Assembly (NCBI RefSeq): GCF_040939455.1
Contig: NC_134115.1
Location: 28,856,727-28,920,726 of the forward strand
From: Microcebus murinus
Lineage: Eukaryota > Chordata > Mammalia > Primates > Cheirogaleidae
Direction of reading: 5' to 3'
Length of the DNA stretch: 64,000 nt
Below, one piece after another: positions 1 to 15,400 of this stretch; the stretch's first letter is position 1; the number at the start of each line of letters is the position of its first letter. Below the pieces are notes generated by a model. The model did not search any database. It saw nothing but the letters and a program-made list of their open reading frames with translations, and was not told the origin of the DNA. The translations under genes and the position numbers were made by a program.

Positions 1-120
1 CACAGCAATGTGGATGAATCTCCAGGGAATTATACCGAGTGAAAAAAGTCAAGCCCCACAGACGACATGCTGTCTGGTTCCATTTATGCAGCGTCTTAAA
101 ATGACAAAATTATAAAAATG
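1..120 (+). repeat. Old L1 3' UTR fragment
   Basis: The text resembles the region just after the end of L1 ORF2, where a moving 'atgtggatgaatctccagg' phrase is typical of old mammalian L1M tails. The fragment is cut by the window edge, so only its right part is seen. Family assignment is by pattern memory. Confidence 0.4.
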
Positions 121-281
121 GGGAAAAGGTTAATGTTTGCAAGAGGATAGGGATGCAGAGAGGATGTAGATAAAGTTACAAAAGAACAACAAGAGGGATC
201 CTTGTCGTCATGAAACTGTTTTATATCTTGACTCCGGTGGCAGTCACTTGAATCTACGCATGTGGTAAAACTGTGTAGAAT

Positions 282-284
<3 letters not shown>

Positions 285-320
<36 letters not shown>
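285..320. repeat. (AC)n microsatellite
   Basis: An uninterrupted AC dinucleotide run of about 18 units. It produces cysteine/valine-rich spurious reading frames on the minus strand that have no other support. The flanking 121-284 and 321-539 show nothing I can assign. Confidence 0.95.
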
Positions 321-323
<3 letters not shown>

Positions 324-539
324 TGCATGTAAAACTGGCAAGGTCTGAATAAGGTGGATCAATTGCATCAATGTCCATTTTCTTGTTGTGATATTGTGCT
401 GTAATTATACAAGATGTTACCACTGTGCAGGGTGGGGACCTTGTGGCCTTCTGATTTGAAGATTGTTCTTTTCTAAGCACCAAAGGAGGAAGGAAAATCT
501 TCATCTTTCTCTCCTGTACCCCTTTTTAAAAAAAAGATT

Positions 540-1881
540 TGTTCTGTAAAATTTGGGGAATAGATATCTTCAACAACTTTCAAGATAAATGTCATGAAGT
601 TGGACTGAATTTGGTAAATTTAGAGAGTGTATGTACAGACAGTGCACCTTCCATGACAGGATAACGTGAAGGGTTTATTGCACAGACAAACTATTAACAG
701 ATCCAGATGTTCTCATTTCTTTCAATGTATCTTGCATCAGCAAAATCTCTGTGTTAAAGCTACTATTTTAAGTGACACTTTGCAACAAGTTAGAAGTATT
801 GTTAACTATATTTGCACAAATGCAACATGGTATCGTCAGTTTCATAACATGCTAAAGTTAAACGATGAAATATTTGGTGTGGATTTGCCTTATCATTCTA
901 AAATGCATTGGCTATCACAGGGACAGGTGTTAGCCAAAATTTTATCTCTGTGAGAACAGATAGTTAAATTTTATGAAGAATAGAGTCAGCAATGTGAATG
1001 TTTGAAAGAAGATTTCTATAGGAATGCAGCATTTCTGTGTGGTATGTCAAATCAAAATGACTTGAGCATTTATTTGCAAGGTAAAACTAAGTCTCCATAT
1101 GATGTGTGACAAAAACCCCAAGCATTTCAAAAAAAGCTGTGTTTTTTCAAAACAGTTCTTCTTCCAAAGGAAATTTTGGATGAACATTTTCCCCAGTTAG
1201 CAAAGGTCATCAATGAGCAGGATGATATATGTGGATAATTTGAAGAACACACAGCTGTTATAGACCTATTAATTGGAGAATACAATGAAATGTTCGCTGG
1301 CTTTGAGAATCATGACATCACACTCACTTAGCATTGCAGCCTCACCTAGTTGGTATCATCAAGGCACCTAATGAACTACAGATGGAATTGATTGAGCTTG
1401 CAGTAGAGGACATTTTGAAGTCATTGTTTCATGCTAAGAAAGATCCAATTGAGATATGGAAAAATGCGGCAGAATACCCATGCCTTTGGCGACATGCCCC
1501 AAAAATGTTTTCTTGCTTTTCACCCACTTATTGCTGCAAATCTACATTCTCCTACCTAACCTAAATCAAGATGCCCCGAAGGTCACAAATGACTGATACC
1601 CATCTAGAGGATCAACTGAAACTGCAGACTTCCACACTGCAAGCAAATATTCAAATGCCTTCCAACAAAAGCAGACACAACAAAGTCATCAAAAGGTTAG
1701 TTAACTTTAAAATTAACAAATAGTTTTCATTTTTTGGAATTATTACGTACACGGTAGTTACATTTTTACAAAATCATGTACATTTTTTACGTATATCTAA
1801 TTGAAGTTTCTTGAATGTGGCCTTATTTGATCACAGCTAAATTAATTCAGCCTTCCAACACGAAAAGGTTCCCCACCCCTG
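540..1881 (+). mobile_element. Decayed hAT DNA transposon with transposase remnants
   Basis: Translating the plus strand gives pieces of a hAT-type transposase in the right order, separated by stops and frame changes. At 666-953 there are LHQQNLCVKA and YHSKMHWLSQGQVL, matching the conserved histidine/tryptophan block of domesticated hAT proteins such as GTF2IRD2 and ZBED/FAM200 relatives. At 1334-1564 there are YPCLWRHAPKMF and YCCKSTFSYL, the hAT C-terminal dimerisation block. The right end GGTTCCCCACCCCTG (to 1881) looks like a hAT terminal inverted repeat. I did not find the left terminus. Multiple stops show it is dead. The exact family (Tip100/Zaphod-like) is inferred. Confidence 0.75.
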
Positions 1882-2570
1882 TCCTAGACTTGCCATTAAA
1901 ATTACTGAGTCAAGACTAAGTCTATTAGGTGGTAACTCTATTTCCTACCATAAAAGAGAGAAAAGAAAAGACTTATCTGCAATGGTAGGAGCCATTGCTT
2001 CCCGCAAAGCCTGGGAGCTGAGGATGCCTTCTCCTTCTTCTTCGGATGGATAATTGCGTTCCGTCTTATGTAGGTTTTCCAGGCTCCCTCTCCTCATGCA
2101 GCCGTTCCAGCTGTGGGGAGCCATACAGCCCATCCACATGCATGACCCTATGCTGGAAAGTGGGCCCGTCCACATGCTAAAAGGCTGGCTCCATACAGTC
2201 CTCTCTCCACCTGCTTCCCTCCCTAGAGGAATCCAGGCATCTACTGCCAACTTGAGAAGGTAAAGATGGTTCATCCCTCAGCCAGACAAGCACACACATA
2301 CACAGAGCCTCAAAGAATGTTCTATCAGCTATTTAATTCAGGCTCAGACAATGGAATCCCGCCCACAGGGGCTGCAAAGTGGCGAGCCTTCTCTCCATCT
2401 CTTAGCCTCAAGCAGTGCCAGGCTCAGGAATGAGATGGAGAGTGGGGGGAGAAGAATGGTAGAAAACGACCATAGTATAATTACCAGAGGTGTTTTGTAA
2501 TAGGGGAGTGTGTGGGTTAAAGAGCAAGTGTCCAGATTTCTTAGGAAATTAAAGCCACATATCAAAAGTA
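1882..2570. other. Unassigned intergenic sequence
   Basis: Unique-looking sequence with short frames on both strands (for example 1945-2274 minus and 2054-2263 plus). None has a recognisable domain, splice context or homology, so I see no supportable feature here. Confidence 0.5.
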
Positions 2571-2780
2571 AACATTTTTAATTGATATATAATAATTGTA
2601 CATATTTATGGGGTACATAGTGCAGTTTCAATGCAGATCAGGCTAATAGTGTACCCATCATCTCAAACATATATCACTTCTTTGTGTTGGGAATATTCAA
2701 TATTCTCTTTCTAGCTATTTGAAACTATATATTACTGTTAACTATGGTCACCTGCTGTGGTATAGAACACTAAGAAAAAA
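2571..2780 (-). repeat. L1 3' end, minus orientation
   Basis: The plus strand starts T-rich and reads 'catatttatggggtacat', then 'ctattactgttaactatggtcacc'-like text. This is the reverse complement of primate/mammal L1 3' UTR ends. Moderately diverged; subfamily not assigned. Confidence 0.6.
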
Positions 2781-2829
2781 GGAAATTTCTTTCTCAAGCA
2801 AGTTAATCAGAGTTGTAACAGTTCAAGTT

Positions 2830-5514
<2,685 letters not shown>

Positions 5515-6757
5515 TATATTGAAGAGTGTGACTATAAATAGGTTGTTTTAGCATACCAGAATTTTCATTTGTTCAAATTATAAATGTTTTTTCTTTAAAA
5601 TTGGTGAATAATTTTGTGAAGTCTCCATAATAGAAATGTCCACGTGGTGGGTCCACACAGAGAGTAGAGGAAAGTCATGTACAATCCACTCCTGAGCACT
5701 CAAAGGACAAGGATGAGTCCTCACTTGAAAGTGTTGCAGTAGAGGGGCCAGGAGGGGACCAACAATGTTGTTCCTTGGGAGGGACTGGCTGGGGGCCCAT
5801 CCCATCTGTTGGTAGCTGGTTGTGTGCTTTTTGAGTAGATCCAGTATCTTTTAGGAGAGGAAAAGTTGCTCTTTGAGACCCTCCCTTCAACTCTTGGAAG
5901 GCCCAAAGACAAGTTAATGCCTGTTGATAAGTCTTCTCTGGGCTGTGCTACTTAAGAGCAAGGTCCTGGCACCCAGGGATCCTTTTGTTTCAGGATCTTC
6001 CTGGTGAGGGATGGTGTCTGCTCTTTCTCCGCCTGCCACTCAGAGCCCACATGGGAGACCCAGGACCAGGCCCATCAAGATGGCAAGTGTGCAGGGCAAA
6101 GTGCCCGAGTCTGACCTCCTGTGATGCTATTGTTAATGACTACTGATCTAAAAAAACACTGACTAAACCAAATTAGAAATCAAAAAATCGTTTCTGTCCT
6201 GATTTTTGCATGAAAACATTTTTGTTTATATCAATGAAGGTAGCAAGAGAAAAAAAATGCTGCAGTTTTTTACTCCCATGAACATATCTGCTCTGTTTCC
6301 AAATCAGAATGCTTTTCTCTTATCGCTTCCACTGCTGAGAAGATAACAGAGCAATTTAGAGCCTAGTAAAGAAAGTAGATTTGACCTTGGCACAAATCTT
6401 TTCTGTCAAGAGATACAAGAGCCTGGGCATTCTCTGGACAGCGTCTTTGAATATCTTAGTTGACAGTAAGATCAGAGCATTGCAAGACTGCCAGCTCCCA
6501 GACAACTATGGGGTTCCGAAGGGTTCACCCCACAGGGTGCAGGTGAACGGGGCCAACATGATGTGCAAGAACGTGAACCGGGTCACGAAAGCTGAATTTA
6601 AGGCTTGCAAGACCCAGGGACAGGATCTAGGCAAGAAACAAGTACAGGGTTTCATAGACAAGTCCTTGAGCCAAAGACAGGGACTTTTTGTCAAAGGTAT
6701 TGCCATGGGGAATAATAGTGAGTATTACACTATTTGCAGTCCATTTGATGATCTAAA
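5515..6757. other. Unassigned sequence with one 161-codon open frame
   Basis: No repeat or gene recognised. A plus-strand frame opens at 6381 and runs to 6866. Its last part, from about 6758, is hAT transposon sequence, so a natural protein product is unlikely. Its middle (PDNYGVPKGSPHRVQVNG) looks protein-like but I could not identify it; a processed pseudogene fragment is possible. Confidence 0.4.
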
Positions 6758-7155
6758 ATATGGTCCCCAACCCCTGGGGCCGCAGTCCAGTTTGTGGCCT
6801 GTTAGGGGATTTACGTTGTACCCTCCTTTTGCGAATCGAATGCCTGATGAGCTGAGGGGGAGCTGAGGCGGTGATGCTAGCGCTAGGGAGCAGCTGCAAA
6901 CGCAGATTATCATTAGCAGAGAGGTTTGACTGCACAGAGACCACAATAAATCAATCCCTTGCAGATTCATATCAGATCCCTATTAGTGAGTGGCAAGTGA
7001 CAATGTAATAATAATAGAAATAAAAGTGCACAATAAATGTAATGCGTTTGAACAATACCAAAACCATCCTGGCCGCTCCCCCACCCCGCCTTGTCCGAGG
7101 AAAAATTGTCTTCCGTGAAACCAGTCCCTGGTGCCAAAAAAGTTGGGAACCACTG
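6758..7155. mobile_element. Non-autonomous hAT element
   Basis: The left end reads TGGTCCCCAACCCCTGGGGC and the right end GTTGGGAACCACTG, which are complementary as terminal inverted repeats. Inside are 'ttgtccgaggaaaaattg' and 'accagtccctggtgccaaa', typical of a widespread mammalian hAT miniature element. Flanking octamers (gatctaaa / attttaaa) match at 5 of 8 positions, compatible with an old 8-bp duplication. No coding capacity. Confidence 0.7.
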
Positions 7156-8589
7156 ATTTTAAAGCCCTGTCCTTGAACTATGTCTGGTCGTCTGAGAGCT
7201 ACACACCTGGACTGCATTCTTTCGGTCACTTCTGGAGACTCTTTAATCACTCTTACTTCTGGGTTATGCCTTTCGCACGTTGAGAAACACACTCCGAGAA
7301 AAGCCCCTTGAAACTGTCTATTGTTTTTATTGTAGGAGTGGATTTGAGGGTATTATCTCTTTTATATCACATAAGGGCCTCCTAGAAGAGAGAGGAACCT
7401 CCTAAAGAGAGGAGGTTCCAGGAAAGGTTCTGCTTTTCCTGAGTAGCTGGTTTATTTTTATTTTAATGATTACGTAACTCTTGTTATTGATGGCATTGTC
7501 CACCATTAGCTGCCAAGAAGTTCAGAGTCCAACCTGAACCGCACCATGAGCAAGCATCGCAGGATTCTGTGGCATTCGTGTGTACACCCAAGTCATCCCT
7601 GGTGCCATCTTATTTTCCCACACCAGGCTCTCTTCATCGTGATGATATCATATTTTTTTATATCCTATTTTACTCTACACATCTCTGAAAGCCACTGTAA
7701 ATACTCCCTGGGGGGTGGATTAAGTATAAACATGTGAACAAACAAATCAGATGGGTAATTGGCAGAAACAACTTGTTTTAAAATACTTTTACTCCATTTT
7801 TTTTTGTAATCTCGCCTTGTCTATCTTTAAATGGCTGTGTTTACAAACTAACATCTGCCACATTGAGTGAAGAATGTGTTTTTAAATGACCATTGATATT
7901 CTTGACTTCTGTTGAAAGCCACTATTGGCCTTCTTCCAAATGATATGCCACAAACAGCTTCCACTGAGTTCTGCAAGAACATTCTGGGAATTTTTCCCCA
8001 AACCAAACAGACTTCCGGGTAGTGCTAGGAAGCATCTATAAACTTGGAAGCAGTGAAAGTCAGTACCACCAAAGAGAAGAGCCAGGGGTCTGAAGGTGTA
8101 TGGGGTGTGGGGGTGGTGGCGGGGAGTCTGTCCCTTCTCCCTGCCTCCTTCCCTTGGTCACAGTGAATTGTCTACTTCCTCCTCTGGGCCTCAGTTTCCT
8201 CCTCAGAAAAATGAGAAGAGTTGGTTAGCAGGTAGGTCTGATTCAGAGGAGAAAAAGACAGGAAGAACATGGAACTCTTCCTGAGAGAGCAACGGAAGTG
8301 TAGCTGAGCAGCATGGAAGAGCAGTTCTTCGTGTACTTCTCAATTTTGTCTGTGACTGACTCTCTGAGGCCACCAGCTCTTGCCTCTGAAGCTCAGGGGC
8401 TTTGGGGGAAGAAGGTGGGTCCTGGAGAGTAAACCAGAGACCCTGTTTAAGGAAATGGATATGTGTGAGGATTACCGTATTTTTTAGAGATCAGGCAATG
8501 TCAATCCCTTTCATACATAGTCTCGATAGTCTCACTTTTTCTCTTATTTCTCTCTCCCTAGTCTCATTTCTAAAAACTAGACATATCTT
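7156..8589. other. Unassigned intergenic sequence
   Basis: No repeat family or coding feature recognised. Short frames at 7546-7737, 8096-8284 and 8402-8626 lack domains. Confidence 0.5.
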
Positions 8590-9170
8590 TTTTAAAAGTT
8601 TTGTTATTGTAGTAAAACACACCTAAACATAACACTTACTATTTTTTAAGAGCACAATTCAGTGGCAGTAGGTACATTCAGATTGTTGAGCTCCCATCAC
8701 TAACATCCACCATCAGAACTTCTTTCCTCTTGCAGAACTGAAACTCTGTACCCGTCCAACACTGACCCCCCACTCGCTCCATCCCCAGCCCCTGGCAACT
8801 AGCATTCTAGTTCTGTCTCTATGAGTTTGACTACTTTGGGCATCTCACATGAGTGAAATCATACAGTATTTATCCTTTGGGGACTGGTTTATTTCACTTA
8901 GCATAATGCTTTTCAAGGTTCATCTATGTTGTGGCCTGTATCCGAGTTTCCTTCCTTTTTAGGGCTGAATACTATTCCATTGCATGTATACATCACACCT
9001 TTATTCATTCGACTGTGGATGGACATTTGGATTGTTTGTACCTTTTGGCTATTGTGAATAATGCTGCTATAAACATTGGTGTAAAAATATCTGTTTGAAT
9101 CCCTGCTTTCAATTCTTTGGAGTAGATACCTAGAAGTAAAATTGATGGATAGCGAACATCTGTCTCTCTA
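8590..9170 (-). mobile_element. Old L1 (L1M) fragment: ORF2 tail and 3' UTR
   Basis: The plus strand reads the reverse complement of the L1 ORF2 C-terminus (around 8940-9110, 'ggctattgtgaataatgctg'), preceded by 3' UTR text ('agtgaaatcatacagtattt'). No intact frame remains. Confidence 0.75.
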
Positions 9171-9214
9171 TATTTTTTTTTGAAGTGTTTTTTTTTTTTT
9201 AGTAAAGTCTCTTA

Positions 9215-9690
9215 CATCCTAAGTCTCTTACATCTCTACAAAAGTAGAGAGGATAGTATACATAGCCCCACAAACCCAACACTCAGCTCCAACCATTACC
9301 AACCCAAGGCCAGTCTTGTTGAATCTGTACTCTACTCCCTCCACCACTGGAGTACTTTAAGGCAAACTGAAAACATCATATTATTTCATTCATAAATATT
9401 TCAGAGTATAGTCCTAGCAGAAATGATCTAGATAGGGAATAATATACATTGTGAGTACCTAATTATTAAACACCAATATGGGCAAATATTCATTGAATAA
9501 ACAATAATCATTATTTGTAACTTTGTTTGAAGGGGCAGCCCTTTAATGTTTTATTGTTAAAGTTTTCAAACATACTACAAACTAGAGGAAATTGAACAAT
9601 GAACCGCAATGTGCACATCACCCAGCTTCAATGGCTATCAGTAGCAAAATGGTACTCTCCTTAAAAATGTAGACATTAGGCTGCTCAAAT
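9215..9690 (-). repeat. L1-type 3' UTR repeat, minus orientation
   Basis: Phrases such as 'gtagagaggatagtatacat' and 'cacatcacccagcttcaatg' are typical of an old L1M 3' UTR read in reverse. The same family occurs at 46360-46690 (minus) and 48170-48655 (plus). Confidence 0.45.
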
Positions 9691-11380
9691 GATACTCTGA
9701 CAGTTTATTCCTCTGTAGGAGAGGACAGAGACTGGAATTGAAGTGACAACAGGGATAACTCTTTCAATTCTGGAAAGGTTTCATTACTCATCATAAAAGC
9801 ACATATTTTTAAGTGACTGAATCTTTGCTATAAATGCTCATAAACATCAGTCTGAATTCTCAGCCACAAATCTGATTCGTGGTTTATCTGAGCTCACACG
9901 TCTTTCCTCTCTGGCCTTTCCCCGGGTGACTTTGAGCTTTCCCAACATAGGTGGTTATTTACAGAAACGACAACTTGACATTAAAATAAAGGAAGTGGCT
10001 CAGAAGTTATCTCTCCTTTTATCATAAGCACAGAAAATGTGTTGTCGTGAATTGACGTTGCACAGATATTCAACTTTTTATTTAATGAGGAATTTGTATA
10101 ATTTTAGAAACAGATGCATTTCCCAGTTATTTTTGTAATTCATTTTATCACTCAGATTTTGTTGCATAACAAATCTCTTCCCCCCCCCCCAAAAAAAAAA
10201 TTTAGTGGCTTAAGACAACAATCATCAGGATGAAAGAGTTTTCTTTGTTAGATATCAAACCCAATATATGTGTCATTGATTCTAACCCACTTTATTATCT
10301 TTAAAATTAGGCTACCTCTAACAATCTACAACACTGTGTAATTTGCTCTTCAGCAACAGTCAAGACATATCTTTTGTTGCCTCTACAAAACTGCTCAGAT
10401 TATCATCACTTCAGTTGAGTTATATGCATTGTTGTATGCAGGTGTTGAGTTAAGCGATCTTCACAAAGATTATACTACAATTCATCATGGAAAGGTGAGG
10501 TTACTGTGTATCCAGAAAGGTGCTGAAATAGATCAGTCGGGTAGAAAATTGATATTAGTGAAACAAATTTTCATTGTTGGAGAAATGACCTTGATTACAT
10601 AGACATTTCCTTGCAGAGCTATGCTTTATGAGACCTGAGAAAAGATTAGATGGCACTGTGTTACATGTTTTGACTGAGATGCATGCAAAAATATTGCCCT
10701 TCACATACTAAGAAAATTCTCAAAATGAGTGTCAGAAGCTTAAAAAAAATTCTGTAATCAATAATTGAGTACTCCTTTAAGAAATGCAACATATCCAGTG
10801 CTCTTAATGGCTGCAAGTAACAGAAAACCTTAAATAACATCAGCTTGACAAACTGTAAGTTTGTTTCTCAGCAACAACACAAAAGAATTTCAGAGGCAGC
10901 CTGTACAGGATTGGTAGATAACTTCATAATTTTATCAGGGATGCAGGTTTCTTATTGTTCTGCTATCCTGTACACATGACTTTCACCTCATGGTGTAATA
11001 CAGCTGCTTTAGAGCCAGACATCACGTCCATATTCCAGCCAGCTGATTGGAGGAAATAATGAACAGAGAGCAAAGGGTAGATGCCTGCTGACTTTTTAGA
11101 GAATGTCCCAGAAATTACCACACAGTATCTACTCTATTTCATTGATCAGAACATAGTCATAGAGGCACTCCTAGTTGCAAGAAATGCTAGTAAGTGTCTT
11201 CTTTATTCAGGCAGCCATGTGCCTAAATAAAAATCAGAGGCTCCCTTACTGAGGAAGAAGAGAAGAATAGATTCGGGCAACTGGAAGTCTCAACCACATC
11301 AAAGTTTTCAAATGTATTGGCATGAAACCATAGCATTCTCTTTTTATTTTTTTGAATCTTACTTGTATAAGTAATTTCTT
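9691..11380. other. AT-rich unassigned sequence
   Basis: No gene and no repeat that I can name. A C10/A10 homopolymer junction lies at about 10183-10201. Confidence 0.5.
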
Positions 11381-11389
11381 TGTTTTCAA

Positions 11390-11720
11390 TTTTTTTTTTT
11401 TTTGAGACAGAGTCTCACTTTATTGCCCAGGCTAGAGTGAGTGCCATGGCATCACCCTAGTTCACAGCAACCTCAAACTCCTGGGCTCAAGCAATCCTTC
11501 TGCCTCAGCCTCCCAAGTGTTGGGACTACGTGCATGCGCCACCATGCCTGGCTAATTTTTTCTATATATTTTTAGTTGGCCAATTAATTTATTTCTATTT
11601 TTAGTAGAGATGGGGTCTTGCTCTTGCTCAGGCTGGTTTCGAACTCCTGACCTTGAGCAATCCACCCCCCTCAGCCTTCCAGAGTGCTAGGATTACAGGC
11701 ATGAGCCACCGCGCCCAGCC
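11390..11720 (-). mobile_element. Lemur-type Alu
   Basis: Full two-arm Alu in reverse orientation with the 'ttggccaattaatttatttc' block. Target duplication TGTTTTCAA at 11381-11389 and 11721-11729. Confidence 0.93.
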
Positions 11721-11729
11721 TGTTTTCAA

Positions 11730-12479
11730 CTTTTCTGTGTATCTTTGTTTTTGATCTTTAAGTATAGTTATACTTTGAAAAACCAATCTGATTATATCTG
11801 TCTCAATAAATAAATTTAATACATTTAAATTTGTTGCATTTAACTGATTTATTTTTACTTATGTCTACCATATATTGTCTATTTTATCTTTACGTCCTTT
11901 TTTCTTTTCTTTCCTCTTTTCCAGACTGAAAAAGTTGGGTTGGTAAGGTTTTCTATATTTTCCCTTCCTTTATCCCTCTACTGATTTATATGCTATATTT
12001 TCATTTATTGTCCTTTTATTATTGCCCTTAATTTTATCCATTTTTTTCTGTGAATGTTGAAAGTTATTCAATATTTCCATGCTACTCTAGGATGTGAAAA
12101 AGACCTCACTATGATTAATATATAGAAACCCTTGTCCCCACCTCTCATCCCTTCATATTATTATTGTTCTGAATTTGGGGTTATTTTTCTTCTTAAAAAT
12201 AGTTCTATTTTGGGGCTTATAACATATATGGATTAATTATATATGTGCATGTATGTCTCATATATATGTCATATGTATATTATCTCATATATCTATATGA
12301 CAATAATAGCACAGGGCAGGGTATGAACCTATATAGGAACAAAGTTGCTATATTTTAGCAAAATTAAGTCAGTTAACCTGAAGTAGATTATTAGAAGTGA
12401 AAGATGAATATTATAATCCCTAGAGCAACCACTGGGGGAAAAAATTCAAAAAATGCAACTAAAAAAAGTAAACAAAGGA
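11730..12479. other. AT-rich unassigned sequence
   Basis: Low-complexity TA-rich text with pyrimidine runs. The part after about 12360 may already belong to the L1 that follows. No gene seen. Confidence 0.45.
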
Positions 12480-13585
12480 ACAAAGGACAACAAAAGCATG
12501 AGTAACAAAAGAAAAAATAGATAATTTGGGCTTTATCAAAATTAAAATTTTTTGTGCTTCAAAGAGCATCATCAAGAAGATGAAAAGACAGCAATCCTTC
12601 ATTCCTCTCATTCCTACAGAATGAGATTTTTACCAATCGTATATGTGATAAGGGACTTGTATCTAGATTACATAAGAACTCTTATAACTCCATAATAAAA
12701 AGACAGCCTAATTTTAAAATGGGTAAAGGATCTGAATAGACATTTCTCCAAAGGTATATAAATGGCCAATGAGCACATGGAAAGATATTCCACATTGTTG
12801 TCATTAAGGAAATGCAAATCAAAACCACAATGCGATACCACTTTATGCCTGCTAGGATGGATATAATTTTAAAAGATAGAAAATAACAAGAGCTGGTAAG
12901 AATGTGACAAAATTGCAACATACATTGCTGGTGAGAATGCGAAATGGGGAAGCCACTGTGGAAAACAGTCTGGCATTTCCTCCAATGATTAAATACACAG
13001 AGAATTAGTAATTCCACCTCTAGGTGCATACCGAAAAGAAATTAAAACCTATGTCCACACAAAGAGTTGTACAAATGTTCATAGCGTCATTATTCAGAAT
13101 AGCCAAAATATGGAAACCACCCAAATATCTGTCAACTGATGAATGGAGTTTTAAAAAATAGCATATCCATGTAAGGGAATGTTATTCAGCTATAAAAAGG
13201 AATGAAGTACTGGTATATGCTACAATGTGGATGAACTTTGACAACCTTATGCTAAGTAAAAGTTAAAGCACGCCACAAAAGACCATTGTAGTGTATGATT
13301 CCATATATTTTTTTCAAATTTGTCCAAAATAGTCAAATTCTGACATTGGAATTAAATCAGTGGTTGCCAAACTCTGGGCAAATGAGGAGCAATTGCCAGA
13401 GTCCAGCTGTTGGTTAAGGAATGAGGGGCTTCTTTTTAGAGTAATGAAAATGTTCTAAAATTCATTATGGTGATGAATGCATAACTCTATGATTATACTA
13501 ACAAAACCACATTGAATTATACACTTAAATTGGGTGAATTGCCTGGTATGTTAATTACATCTCAATAAAGCTGTTAAAAAATCAA
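12480..13585 (+). mobile_element. Old L1 (L1M) fragment: ORF2 C-terminal half and 3' UTR
   Basis: Plus-strand text follows L1 ORF2 closely but with stops: 'tggccaatgagcacatgg', 'catttctccaaagg', 'aatgcaaatcaaaacca'. The 3' UTR follows to 'atctcaataaagctgtt' at about 13580, an L1M polyadenylation region. A minus-strand frame at 12682-13029 is an antisense shadow of this element. Confidence 0.85.
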
Positions 13586-13599
13586 CAAAGGAACTTAAA

Positions 13600-13985
13600 T
13601 TATATGCTACAATATATCTGTTTCATGCAAACAAAAACATAAGGCATGGAATAACATGGACAAAGCTTAAAAACATTATGATTAGTGGAAGAAGCCAGAC
13701 AAGAAAGAATACATATTGTCTGATTAAAAATTTCTAGAAAAGGCAAAACTGTAGGAACAAAAAGCAGATCAGCGTTTTTCTGTGGCTCAGAAGGAAGCTA
13801 GGATTGATTACAAATGTCTATCAGGGAAATTCTGGGGAAACAGAGGACTCTAACACTGAACCCTAAAACTGGACTGTGGGGTGGGCATACAACTGTATGA
13901 ATTTACAAAAACTCATTGAACTGGGAGTGAATAATATGGTATGTAAATTGTACCTCAAGAAAGCTGTTTTAAAGAAAAAATAAAA
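13600..13985 (+). repeat. Second L1M 3' UTR copy
   Basis: The pattern repeats: 'gaagccagacaagaaagaat', then 'ggtatgtaaattgtacctca' and an A-rich end. It sits directly after the first L1M tail, in the same orientation. It could be a tandem or an independent insertion. Confidence 0.6.
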
Positions 13986-14439
13986 TGTCTTCCAACTTTT
14001 ACAGTCAATGGTGAATTATATTTACTGACATATTGTTTCAATTTCTGTGCTTATCATTTTATCTGGTCTTTTTTTAGATTAACTTTACTTCCAGCTGGAC
14101 ACATCTTTGATAATTCTTTTGGTGATAGTCTGGAAGTATTAAACTATCTTAATTTTTGTATGTCTGAAGAATCTACATTTTGCTCTTATTCTTTTTGATG
14201 GATGAGCTGAATATAAAAATTATGACTTTCATGTAAAATATTTTTTCTTACCCTTGCCCTGCTGGGGCCAAATTCCTGACTGGCTGTGCCTGCTTCCAGA
14301 ACTAAAATCTAACAGACCTATGGTGCCAACCCTGCTAACATTTTGCATTTCTGTTCCATTTTTTTGCCCTTAGCACATCTTTGCACTTGGATATGGCTTC
14401 CATACTTCCCTCCCTCGAGACGCATTCTCAAATATGAAT

Positions 14440-15400
14440 GGGTAGCCAAGGATCACTAAACATACAGGAAAGCCTCTCACAAAGAAAATAGAGAGCAAAG
14501 AAACAAAAGGAAATGAGGAACTCAGAAGAAATAGGAACAATAAAGAAAGTGGGGAAAAATTAAAACAAAATCAGACACTATTATGAATATTTTCGGTTAG
14601 ATGATAAAAAATAGTACATCCATTAAACTTGGAGAGGATTTTTTAAAGGAGTAAACAATAAGAAAGTAATCTTGGAAATTAAAAATGTAATAGCAGTAAT
14701 ACAATTTTAATAGAAAATTTAGAATATAAAATTGAGAACATCTCCTAGAAAGAAAACAAAGACAAAAGAGATGGATAATAAGAAAGTATGAGAAAAATCA
14801 GGGAATGAATTTAAGAAGTCCACTATCTTACAAGTAGGAGTCCTAGAAAGAGAAAATAGGGAAAAAGGAAGGAAGAAAATTAACAAAGAATTTTTTTGGT
14901 CTGTGATTGAGAGACCTAAGTTTTCAAATTGAAAGTCCCACTGCATGCCCAAGTGCAATGAATGAAGAAATCCTTATCAACACGTATCTTTGAGAAATGT
15001 TAAAGCATCGTACATAAAGTGCCTAAGAGCACCCAAGATTCAAAATAAATAAACTGCCTATACACAAAGAATCGGGAATCAGAATGGCACTGGTCTTAAG
15101 GCATCTCTGGGCGCCATATTTTCAACTTTAATTCTATGCCCAGCCACACTAAAAATGAAGCATAAAGACAGAGCAAAATTATTTTGAGATATGCAAAGTC
15201 TTTAAAATTGCATCTGCCTTGCACTCTCTCAGGAAGCTACTGGAGGATGATATTCTCACAAAAACACACTAAAGGTGAATAAGTAAACCAAGAATGAAAG
15301 ACATGGGAGAATGAACACGGGTGAGGAGCGAAGGCAGATCCAGAGGGCAGCTGTGTAGTGGCCTGAGAGTGAGTGGCCAGGCTGGACAGGACAGCAGAGG
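14440..15400 (+). repeat. Ancient interspersed repeat, possibly L1/HAL1-related
   Basis: The purine-rich text resembles an old dispersed mammalian repeat ('tttcaaattgaaagtccca', 'gaatcagaatggcactgg', 'ttctatgcccagccacact'). I recognise the pattern but am unsure of the family. Its end merges into the minisatellite at 15401. The stretch 13986-14439 before it is unassigned. Confidence 0.4.

Noticed and set aside
96..504. Minus-strand frames with VCVCVC or CVCVCV runs
   Set aside because: Produced by the AC microsatellite at 285-320.
666..953. Possible domesticated hAT-derived gene
   Set aside because: The transposase is interrupted by several stops and frame shifts across 540-1881, with no sign of retained coding constraint.
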